From NCBI RefSeq assembly GCF_035920365.1, contig NZ_CP109150.1, positions 124,001 to 188,000 on the forward strand: a stretch of DNA of 64,000 bases. Reading direction: 5' to 3'. The notes beneath the pieces were generated by a model. It searched no databases and was not told where the DNA came from. It worked only from the letters and a program-made list of their open reading frames with translations. This stretch comes from Micromonospora sp. NBC_01740. GTDB lineage: Bacteria > Actinomycetota > Actinomycetes > Mycobacteriales > Micromonosporaceae. The translations under genes and the position numbers were made by a program. Below, piece after piece: positions 50,745 through 58,033 of this stretch (the first letter of the stretch is position 1; each line of letters opens with the position of its first letter).

Positions 50745-51875
50745 ATGAGCGAACCGGTCAACCGGGCACGGCAGGTCCTCAACGAGGCGCCCGCCGACCT
50801 GCTGCTGGACCGGATCGCCGACGTCCTGGCCGCGGACTACGGGATCGCCCGGGTGGAACTGCTCCAGGTCGACTACCGGCTGGCGGCGCTGCTGCCGCTC
50901 GTCGGGGACGAGCCCGTCACCGCGCCGGGGCACCCCGCCTGGCGCTGCTTCGACCACCAGGCCCCGATCGTCGCCGACGACACCGGATACCTCCCGGTGT
51001 CCATGCGCGGGGAACGCCGCGGCGTGCTGGTCGTGACCCCCGTGCCGGCCCGGCCGGCCGCGCTCGACGAGCTGACGGAGATCGCCACCACGCTCGCCCA
51101 CGAGATCGCCGCGGTCACCCCGGGCACGGACGTGTACCGGTCCGCACGGCGTAGCAGGCGGCTCACCCTCGCCGCCGAGATGCAGTGGGAGATGCTCCCG
51201 GGCCGCAGCCGGACCCGCCCGTCGTTCAGCCTCGCCGGACAGCTGGAACCGGCGTACGCGGTGCGCGGCGACAGCTTCGACTGGTCCGACGACGGCAGCC
51301 GGGTCTGGTTGGCGACCATCAACGGCACGGGCGAGGGGGTGGCCGCCGCGATGCTCACCTCGCTCGCCACCCACGCGCTGCGCAACGCCCGCCGGTCCGG
51401 GCTCAGCCTCGCCGACCAGGCGGCCCTCGCCGACCAGGCGGTCTACGACCTGCACCGGGGAGACCAGCACCTCGCGGTGCTGCTGATGGAGCTGGACCTG
51501 CGCTCGGGGCTGCTCACCGTGGTCGACGCCGGGTCGCCCCGCCTCGTGCTGCTGCGCGACGGGCAGGTCCGGGAGCTGCCGCTGGAGGCGCAGTTCCCGC
51601 TCGGCATGTTCGAGGCCACCGACTACCGGGAGCAGCACTTCGAGCTGTGCCGCGACGATCGGCTCTTCGTGGTCAGCGACGGCGTCATCGAGGCCACCGG
51701 GCAGGACGTCCGGTACGGCGAGACCGCGCTCGACCGGTTCCTGCGCCGGACCGGACCGATGGAGCCGCTGGACGCCGTCCGCTCGCTGATCGGCGACCTG
51801 CGCGCGTTCGTCGCCGGCGACCTGACCGACGACGCGGTGGTGGTGTGCCTGGACTGGACGGGCCCGCAGGACTGA
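50745..51875 (+). CDS. SpoIIE-like PP2C protein, variant active site
   Basis: 376 aa; GAGGG at 50733-50737 favours the ATG at 50745 over that at 50742. It has an N-terminal sensor region, then a PP2C-like domain: 'VRGDSFDWSDDGSRVWLATINGTGEGVAAAMLTSLATHALRNARRSGL'. The usual second aspartate of GDVxGKG is Asn ('ATINGTGEG'). The C-terminal metal sites are kept ('FVVSDGVIEATG', 'LTDDAVVVCLDW'). I recall a large actinobacterial subfamily with this same NGxGEG variant, so it may still be active or may sequester substrate. Confidence 0.8.
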   Translation: MSEPVNRARQVLNEAPADLLLDRIADVLAADYGIARVELLQVDYRLAALLPLVGDEPVTAPGHPAWRCFDHQAPIVADDTGYLPVSMRGERRGVLVVTPVPARPAALDELTEIATTLAHEIAAVTPGTDVYRSARRSRRLTLAAEMQWEMLPGRSRTRPSFSLAGQLEPAYAVRGDSFDWSDDGSRVWLATINGTGEGVAAAMLTSLATHALRNARRSGLSLADQAALADQAVYDLHRGDQHLAVLLMELDLRSGLLTVVDAGSPRLVLLRDGQVRELPLEAQFPLGMFEATDYREQHFELCRDDRLFVVSDGVIEATGQDVRYGETALDRFLRRTGPMEPLDAVRSLIGDLRAFVAGDLTDDAVVVCLDWTGPQD

Positions 51876-51892
51876 GCGGCCGGCCGCTCAGT
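51871..51892. terminator. 22-bp perfect palindrome containing both stop codons
   Basis: A perfect 11+11 palindrome with no loop. It includes the TGA of the plus-strand phosphatase (51873-51875) and the complement of the TGA of the minus-strand sugar transferase (51888-51890). Only 12 bases separate the two reading frames, so the coding ends themselves supply the terminator arms. Confidence 0.8.
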
Positions 51893-53369
51893 ACGCCCCA
51901 CGGCTGTTGACCACCGCGCCGAAGGTCTTCCAGAGGATCGTCAGGTCGGCCGCGAGTGACCAGTTCTCCACGTAGTAGAGGTCGAGCCGGATGCCGTCCT
52001 CCCAGCTCAGGTCGGATCGGCCGCTCACCTGCCAGAGCCCGGTCATGCCCGGCTTGACCAGCAACCGGCGGGCCACGTCGCCGTCGTAGCGGGCCACCTC
52101 CGAGGGCAGCGGCGGTCGGGGGCCGACCAGGCTCATGTCCCCGAGCAGGACGTTGACCAGCTGCGGCAGCTCGTCCAGCGACCACTTGCGCAGCAGCCGC
52201 CCGATGCGGGTCACCCGCGGGTCGTCGCGCATCTTGAACATCAGGCCGTCGGTCTCGTTGCGGACGGCCAGCGCGGCCAGCAGGGCGTCGGCGTTTACCA
52301 CCATGGTGCGGAACTTGTAGACGCCGAACTCCCGCCCGCCCTGCCCGACCCGGGTCTGCCGGAACAGCACCGGCCCACGGCTGTCGACCTTGATCGCCAG
52401 CGCGACGACGGCCAGCAACGGCAGCAGCAGCGTGAGGGCGACCGACGAGACGGCCCGGTCGACGAAGCCCTTGACCAGCTTGCGGGCCCCGCGGAACTCG
52501 GGCGCCTCGACGTGGATCAGCGGCAGGCCGGCGACCGGCCGGGTGTGGATGCGCGGGCCGGCGACGTCGGTCAGCGCCGGGGCCACCACCAGGTCGATGC
52601 CGGTGCCCTCCAACTGCCAGCCCAGCCGGCGCAGGCGGGTGGCGGTCAGCTCGCCGGAGGCGGTCACCGCGACGGTGTCCGCGCCGATGGCGGTGGCCGC
52701 CTCGGGGATGCCCCGGAACGAGCCGACCACCGGCACGTCGCCCAGCCGCTGCGCGACCGGGGCGAGCAGCGCGTCCGGGATGCAGGCCCCGACCACCTGG
52801 TAGCCCGCGTACGGCTCGCGCCGCAGGGTGTGCACCAACTCCAGCACGTGCGCGGTGTCGCCGACCACCAGCACCTTGCGCGACCAGCCGGCGCCCTCGG
52901 AACGCGCCCGGTGCAGCCGCTTGCGGGCGGCGAACCGGGCCACCTCCAGGCCGAGCATGCCGACGGCGAACGAGATGCCGAGGAATCCCCGGGAGACGCC
53001 CACGTCGGCGATGTAGCCGGCGATCGCGATGCCGCCGGCGAGGCGCAGGCTGGCGGTGCCGACCCGCCGGTACTCGTCGGCGCCGTAGCCGAGGACGCGG
53101 TCGTCGTAGCAGCGCAGCACCCGCAGCGAGACCAGCCAGGCGAGGACCAGCCCGGGGGCGACCAGAACGTACGGGATCTTCGATCCGCCGGGGGCGTCGT
53201 CGCCGAACCGGGCGACGTACCCGACGAGCACGGCGAGGGTCAGGACGGTGGTGTCCAGCACCACCAGGGAGCGGACGTAGGCACGCTCGCGGGTGCGGGC
53301 CGGCCCTGGCCGCGGTTCGTCCGGTCTCGACGACGTGCTGGCGGGGGTCAACAGCGTCGCTGAGGTCAC
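51888..53369 (-). CDS. Polyprenyl-phosphate sugar-1-phosphate transferase (WbaP-type)
   Basis: 493 aa from the GTG at 53369, behind GGGGAGGG. Four N-terminal membrane segments and a CoA-binding-like middle ([37 protein letters not shown]) precede the catalytic domain with '[25 protein letters not shown]', '[41 protein letters not shown]' and '[37 protein letters not shown]'. Hallmark motifs (KFRTM, DELPQ, GPRP) are intact. It starts exopolysaccharide or glycan synthesis on undecaprenyl phosphate. No other glycan gene adjoins it. Confidence 0.92.
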   Translation of the reverse strand: MTSATLLTPASTSSRPDEPRPGPARTRERAYVRSLVVLDTTVLTLAVLVGYVARFGDDAPGGSKIPYVLVAPGLVLAWLVSLRVLRCYDDRVLGYGADEYRRVGTASLRLAGGIAIAGYIADVGVSRGFLGISFAVGMLGLEVARFAARKRLHRARSEGAGWSRKVLVVGDTAHVLELVHTLRREPYAGYQVVGACIPDALLAPVAQRLGDVPVVGSFRGIPEAATAIGADTVAVTASGELTATRLRRLGWQLEGTGIDLVVAPALTDVAGPRIHTRPVAGLPLIHVEAPEFRGARKLVKGFVDRAVSSVALTLLLPLLAVVALAIKVDSRGPVLFRQTRVGQGGREFGVYKFRTMVVNADALLAALAVRNETDGLMFKMRDDPRVTRIGRLLRKWSLDELPQLVNVLLGDMSLVGPRPPLPSEVARYDGDVARRLLVKPGMTGLWQVSGRSDLSWEDGIRLDLYYVENWSLAADLTILWKTFGAVVNSRGAY

Positions 53370-53499
53370 CGGCCCTCCCCACTTCGGTCGCCGACGGCCC
53401 GTACGCCGGGCCCGGGTCGCGGGCCGGCCGTAGGGGCACCAGGACATCGTGCCCCGACAACCCCGCTCGCCGATTGCTTCGGACGCATTACCGTCACTA

Positions 53500-53529
53500 C
53501 TTTCCCCGAGGAACCCCTTGCGGGGAAAG
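53500..53529. repeat. Hairpin in the sugar-transferase 5' region
   Basis: CTTTCCCC (53500-53507) and GGGGAAAG (53522-53529) with a 14-base loop. It lies between the end of the VWA gene and the sugar transferase start, both on the minus strand, and may be the terminator of the former. The rest of this 213-bp gap shows no gene. Confidence 0.5.
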
Positions 53530-53582
53530 GGCCCACGGCACCGGATCCCGTGCGGCGGGTTCGCCCCGCGCTGCGTTGCGGC

Positions 53583-55352
53583 TCAGGCCGGGGCCTTGCG
53601 CAGCGCGATCGCCTTGAGGAAGATGTCGCCGATCTTGGTCGGGTCCTCGGTGACGAAGGCGCCTCCGCCGGTGACGTCGGTGATCGACTTCAGCTCGGCC
53701 TTGCTCACGTCGCTGCCGATACCGATGATCACGACCTGCACCGGCCGCTCCGGGTCCTTGAGCTTGTTCAGCTCGGCCAGCAGCTTCTGCTGCGTGATGC
53801 CGTCGGAGTCCTCGTTCTTGCCGTCGGTGAACAGCACGATCGAGTTGACCCGGCCGGGCTCCCAGTTGTCCTGCACCTCTTGGTACGCCGCCAGCACGGT
53901 GTCGTAGAGGCCGGTGTCACCATTCGACGAGCGGATCGAGCCCAGGGACTGCTCCAGCTTGCCGCGCTGGCGGGACAGCGGCCCGATGGTGAGCAGTTCC
54001 CGATGGTCGCGGGCGCCCACCAGCTGCGTGGAGAACGTCCAGAGACCGATCGACCAGGAGTCGTCGAAGAGGTTCAGCCCGCGCCGGGCCGCCTCGACGG
54101 TGACCTGCTGCCGGGTCGCGTTGCCGGCGTTGGCCACCTTCTCCTTCATCGACCCGGAGACGTCGATGACGGCGAGCATCCGGCCGGACTGGGTGGCGAT
54201 CGACCAGCTGGAGACGGCGCGCTCCATGGCCTGCGGGTCGAGCCCGCCCGGAGCCGATCCGCCGCCGTTGGCCGGCGGGGCGGGAGCGCCGCCGGCCGGG
54301 CTGGGCGCGCCCTGCGGCGCGTCGAAGCCCGCGCCCCAGTTGCCGTCCGGCGCGCGCAGCGACCGGCTCGCCAACTGGTCACGGAAGTCGTCGGTGACGA
54401 GCACCTCGTAGAGCACCCTCGCCGCCGCCGCCTTGGCCGGCTCGATGCCGGGCAGCACCGCGTACGGGTAGTCCAGCGGCGCGGGCGCCGGCTCCAGGTA
54501 GAGCGCGGCCAGCGGCACCGGCGGCTTCTTGCTGTTGTACTGGATCACGTCCTCTTCCGAGAGCGCCGCCGCACCCAGGCTGCTCGCGATCGTCGTGGGA
54601 TCCGAGGCGGTGGGGAACCGGGCGAGCAGGTCCGGCCGCAGCGCCGAGCGGTCGGTGGCGAGCGCCCGCAGCGCGGCCACCTTCTCCTTCTCCGCGTCGG
54701 GGCCGCCGGAGGCGCTGGCGGCGGCCGTCAGCGAGAGCAGGCCGGACAGGCCGGCGGCGTCGCGGGTCGGCTCGACGATCCCGGTGCGCAACGGCTTGTC
54801 GCTCTGCACCTGCTGCAGGAGCTGGGTCCAGCTGAACTTCTTCTGCGGCCAGCCGAGCCGCGTGGCGATCGGCACCGGCATCGCCACGACCACCGGGCTG
54901 CGGGCGATGGACGCCCCGTTGCCCGGCTCGAAGGCGGTGGCGCCACCGGTCTTGAGCCGCAGCAGCCACGTGGAGGAGTCGGGCACCCAGACGTCCGGGC
55001 TGACCGAGGTGCCGCTGGCCTGCCCCACGCCGGCCAGGGTGACGCCGTGCTTGGCGGCGACCGTCGCGGCCACGTCGACCGGATCGGACGCCGTGACGTT
55101 CACCGCGATGCAGGTGCCGCCCACCGCGGCACCGTCCTTCACCCACCGCGCGGCGGCGGCGTCGACCGCCGGGGCGAGCTCGGCCGCGACGGCGACGGAC
55201 AGCTCGGTACGGCCCGAGCAGTTCGGTTGCGCCAGCTGCTGGTAGCCGAACCAGCCGCCGGCCGTGACGGCGAGGACGCCCACGGCAGCGGCGGCGGTGG
55301 CTGCGTGGAAATTCGTACGCATGCGATGGCGGCCTGCTGACACGGTGACCAT
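53583..55352 (-). CDS. Extracellular substrate-binding-like plus VWA-domain protein
   Basis: 589 aa from the ATG at 55352 (the ATG at 55322 is also possible). A single N-terminal membrane segment (AAAAVGVLAVTAGGWFGY) leads to an ABC-type binding-protein domain (about residues 40-330: 'DPVDVAATVAAKHGVTLAGVGQASGTSVSPDVWVPDSSTWLLRL'). A Pro/Gly/Ala linker follows, then a von Willebrand A domain with a MIDAS 'MLAVIDVSGSMKEKV', 'SSNGDTGLYDTVLAAYQEV' and 'VLFTDGKNEDSDG'. Probably faces the outside and binds ligand and metal. I recall this fusion in actinobacteria; its role is not known to me. Confidence 0.85.
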   Translation of the reverse strand: MVTVSAGRHRMRTNFHAATAAAAVGVLAVTAGGWFGYQQLAQPNCSGRTELSVAVAAELAPAVDAAAARWVKDGAAVGGTCIAVNVTASDPVDVAATVAAKHGVTLAGVGQASGTSVSPDVWVPDSSTWLLRLKTGGATAFEPGNGASIARSPVVVAMPVPIATRLGWPQKKFSWTQLLQQVQSDKPLRTGIVEPTRDAAGLSGLLSLTAAASASGGPDAEKEKVAALRALATDRSALRPDLLARFPTASDPTTIASSLGAAALSEEDVIQYNSKKPPVPLAALYLEPAPAPLDYPYAVLPGIEPAKAAAARVLYEVLVTDDFRDQLASRSLRAPDGNWGAGFDAPQGAPSPAGGAPAPPANGGGSAPGGLDPQAMERAVSSWSIATQSGRMLAVIDVSGSMKEKVANAGNATRQQVTVEAARRGLNLFDDSWSIGLWTFSTQLVGARDHRELLTIGPLSRQRGKLEQSLGSIRSSNGDTGLYDTVLAAYQEVQDNWEPGRVNSIVLFTDGKNEDSDGITQQKLLAELNKLKDPERPVQVVIIGIGSDVSKAELKSITDVTGGGAFVTEDPTKIGDIFLKAIALRKAPA

Positions 55353-55486
55353 CTTGCGGACCTGTCGGGACGACTGCCACGGGCCGTTCGGACGAAAGTT
55401 ACGCAGAAGAAATAGTTGATCACCGAATTGCTACGGTGCGTGGTTATGCCGCCCCGTGGCGTCGATGTCGCGGACATGTTGGCTGG

Positions 55487-56524
55487 TCAGGGCACCACAC
55501 AGGTGGGGGACGTCACAGCCACCGGCTCCCCGACCGGAGCCGGGACACCGGTGCCCGCGTCCACCCGGAAGACCCGGATCATGTCGGCCCGCTCGTCGGC
55601 GACGTAGAGGTGCTCGCCGGCCAGGGCGAAGTGCCGCGGCCACTCCCCGCCCGTGTCCACCTCGGCGACCAGCTCCGGCAGCTCGCCGGCCACGGCGAAG
55701 ACCGCGACGGTGCCCACTCCCCGGTTGGCGACGTAGAGGAAGCGTCCGTCCGGGCCGACCGCGATCTCCGACGGCTGGACGGGCCCGGTGCGGTCGCTGG
55801 CCTCGACGCGACCCCGCTGGTGCAGCGCGCCGTCGCCGGTCAGCTCGTAGGCGGTGACCGAACCGTCCAGCTCCCCCGCCACCCAGCAGCGCCGCCCGTC
55901 CGGGTGCCGGGCCAGGTGCCGGGGACCGACGCCGGCGGCCGTGCGCACCCGGGGTGCCCGGGGTACCAGCCGGCCGGAGACTGCGTCCAGGTCGTAGCGG
56001 TAGATCGAGTCGGTGCCCAGGTCGACCGCGAGCAGCGGGCCCTGGCCCGGGTCGGGGTTCACCATGTGGGCGTGCGCGCGTTCCTGGCGCTCCCGGTCCG
56101 GCCCGTGCCCCTCGTGCTGCACCAGGTCGCTGCGCTCGCCGGGGGCGCCGTCGGGGTCGAGCGGTAACACCGTCACGCTGCCGCCGCCGTAGTTGGCCAC
56201 CACGAGGTGGCCGCCGTCCGGGACGACCGCCAGGTGGCAGGGCTCCGCGCCCCCGGTGGGCCGGGTGCCGAGCGGGGTCAGCTCGCCGTCGGCGCCGACG
56301 CGGAAGGCGCTGACCTGCCCGTCGGGCAGCTCGTTCACCGCGTAGAGGACGGGCAGCCGCGGGTGCCGAGCCAGGAAGGAGGGCGAGGGGGTGACCGCGA
56401 CGGTGCCGAGCGGGGTCAGCTCACCGGAGACGGGGTCCCGCCGCGCCGCGACGATGCCGGCGGCCCGGCCCCCGCTGTGCGCCGTGTAGCCGCCGATGTG
56501 GACGATCTCGCCCTGACCTGTCAC
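55487..56524 (-). CDS. Lactonase-family beta-propeller protein (YbhE-like)
   Basis: 345 aa. Seven repeated propeller blades: 'VHIGGYTAHSGGRAAGIVAARRDPVSGELTPLG', 'PCHLAVVPDGGHLVVANYGGGSVTVLPLDPDG', 'AHMVNPDPGQGPLLAVDLGTDSIYRYDLD', 'GPRHLARHPDGRRCWVAGELDGSVTAYEL' and 'PSEIAVGPDGRFLYVANRGVGTVAVFAV'. This is the 6-phosphogluconolactonase (YbhE) fold, typical of lactonases of the cytoplasm. Phosphogluconolactone is the likely substrate, but other sugar lactones are possible. Not clearly part of an operon. Confidence 0.85.
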   Translation of the reverse strand: MTGQGEIVHIGGYTAHSGGRAAGIVAARRDPVSGELTPLGTVAVTPSPSFLARHPRLPVLYAVNELPDGQVSAFRVGADGELTPLGTRPTGGAEPCHLAVVPDGGHLVVANYGGGSVTVLPLDPDGAPGERSDLVQHEGHGPDRERQERAHAHMVNPDPGQGPLLAVDLGTDSIYRYDLDAVSGRLVPRAPRVRTAAGVGPRHLARHPDGRRCWVAGELDGSVTAYELTGDGALHQRGRVEASDRTGPVQPSEIAVGPDGRFLYVANRGVGTVAVFAVAGELPELVAEVDTGGEWPRHFALAGEHLYVADERADMIRVFRVDAGTGVPAPVGEPVAVTSPTCVVP

Positions 56525-56651
56525 CGCGTCCGCCTTCCGCCGATTCCTCCGTCGATCCCACCAGCGTTCCCACTGGGCCGCTTGCTTAGCCCCGAAACCC
56601 CCACCGAATCGTGGCGGCCCGCCGGCAGACGCCCGCCGGGCCGCCGCCGGC

Positions 56652-57254
56652 TCAGGCCGCCGGGACGGGCTCGCCGCGCTGCCGGGCCACGTGCTCGACC
56701 AGCGCGATCAGCACCTCCTTGCCGGACTGCCGGTCCCGCGCGTCGCAGAGCACCAGCGGCACGTCGGGGTCGAGGTCCAGCGCCTGGCGTACGGACTCCA
56801 GGCTGAACCGGCGGCCGCCGTCGAAGCAGTTGACCCCCACGACGAACGGGACGCCCCGCTGCTCGAAGTAGTCGATCGACGGGAAGCAGTCGGCCAGTCG
56901 GCGGGTGTCGGCGAGCACCACGGCCCCGAGCGCGCCGAACGCCAGCTCGTCCCAGAGGAACCAGAACCGGTCCTGGCCCGGGGTGCCGAAGAGGTAGACC
57001 TGGAGGTCGTCGTTGATCGTGATCCGGCCGAAGTCCATCGCCACCGTGGTGGTCGACTTCGCCTCTACGCCGGAGAGGTCGTCGGTGCCGATGCCGGCAC
57101 CGGTCAGCACCTCCTCGGTCTGCAACGGCCGGACCTCGCTGAGCGCGCTCACCAGCGTCGTCTTGCCGGCGCCGAACCCCCCGGCGATCAGGATCTTCAA
57201 CGCGAGCGGGATCCGGGATTCGGATCCGGTCCGGTCATAGCGCACGGAGTCCAC
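56652..57254 (-). CDS. Conservon GTPase (CvnD-like)
   Basis: 200 aa, GTG at 57254. P-loop 'ALKILIAGGFGAGKTTLVSALSEVRPLQTEEVLT', switch region 'GVEAKSTTTVAMDFGRITI' and G3 'VYLFGTPGQDRFWFLWDEL'. The G4 position reads 'FVVGVNCFDGG' (NxxD-like), as in this actinobacterial subgroup, rather than NKxD. Membrane-associated regulators of this type act with roadblock and kinase partners. Start overlaps the DUF742 gene by 20 bases; the four conservon genes are in one translational chain. Confidence 0.9.
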   Translation of the reverse strand: MDSVRYDRTGSESRIPLALKILIAGGFGAGKTTLVSALSEVRPLQTEEVLTGAGIGTDDLSGVEAKSTTTVAMDFGRITINDDLQVYLFGTPGQDRFWFLWDELAFGALGAVVLADTRRLADCFPSIDYFEQRGVPFVVGVNCFDGGRRFSLESVRQALDLDPDVPLVLCDARDRQSGKEVLIALVEHVARQRGEPVPAA

Positions 57255-57624
57255 TGACCACCGCCTTGAGGATGTCGTCGTCGGGCAGGTATGCGGCGGC
57301 CGTCGGCTGGTGCACCGCGACCAGCCCGCGCGACAGCAGGTCGCCGAGGAGCACGCGGACCACGCCCACCGCGAGGTCGAGGTCGACCGCGAGCTCCGCG
57401 ACGGGGACCGGTCGGGCGGCCAGCTCCACCAGGCGCCGGTGCTCGGGGTGCAGCTCCGGGTGGACGGTCGGGTCGGCGGCCGCCTCGGCCAGCACGTACG
57501 CGACCAGGTCGAAGCCGACCGCGCCCGAGCGGACCCGGCCGCCGGTGAGGGTGTAGGGCCGCACGACCGGGCCGGCGTCGTCGTCGAGCCACTCGTGCTG
57601 CGGCCCGGGCGAGTCAGCCCGCAT
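57235..57624 (-). CDS. Conservon DUF742 protein (CvnC-like)
   Basis: 129 aa from the ATG at 57624 with GGGGA upstream. Signature 'VVRPYTLTGGRVRSGAVGFDLVAYVLA' and 'LHPEHRRLVELAARPVPVAELAVDLDLAVGVVRVLLGDLLSRGLVAVHQP' is the DUF742 winged-helix type, ending in a helical 'DDDILKAVVSGLRAL'. It overlaps its neighbours by 11 and 20 bases. Probably a scaffold between kinase, roadblock and GTPase. Confidence 0.9.
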   Translation of the reverse strand: MRADSPGPQHEWLDDDAGPVVRPYTLTGGRVRSGAVGFDLVAYVLAEAAADPTVHPELHPEHRRLVELAARPVPVAELAVDLDLAVGVVRVLLGDLLSRGLVAVHQPTAAAYLPDDDILKAVVSGLRAL

Positions 57625-58033
57625 CGGCGGTCCCCGCCGTCGTCCGGGCCGGGGCGCTGAGGTACTCCCCGACCCGGGTGACGAGCATCGCCATCTCGTA
57701 CGCCACGAGGCCGATGTCCGCGTCCGCGTCGGCGACCACGGCCAGGCAGGCGCCCTGCCCGGCCGCGGTGACGAAGAGGTACGCGGACTCCATCTCCACC
57801 ACGGTCTGCCGGACCGCCCCGCCGGCCACCTGCCGGCTCGCGCCCCGGGCCAGGCTGGAGAAGCCCGACGCCAGCGCGGACAGGTGCTCGGCGTCGGCAC
57901 GGTCCATCCCGGCGGAGGCGCCCATCAGCAGCCCGTCCGCCGAGAGCACCACCGCCTGTCGGGCGGGCGGCACCCGTTCCACCAGCTCGTCGAGCAACCA
58001 GTCGAGATCGGCGCTCTGCCTAGTCGGATGCAT
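57614..58033 (-). CDS. Conservon roadblock/LC7 protein (CvnB-like)
   Basis: 139 aa. Roadblock pattern 'LDWLLDELVERVPPARQAVVLSADGLLMGASAGMDRADAEHLSALASGFSSLARGASRQV' and 'LFVTAAGQGACLAVVADADADIGLVAYEMAMLVTRV'. Such proteins bind and stimulate small GTPases; the coupled GTPase two genes on is the natural partner. Its start shares one base with the stop of the kinase (TGATG). Confidence 0.92.
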   Translation of the reverse strand: MHPTRQSADLDWLLDELVERVPPARQAVVLSADGLLMGASAGMDRADAEHLSALASGFSSLARGASRQVAGGAVRQTVVEMESAYLFVTAAGQGACLAVVADADADIGLVAYEMAMLVTRVGEYLSAPARTTAGTADAG

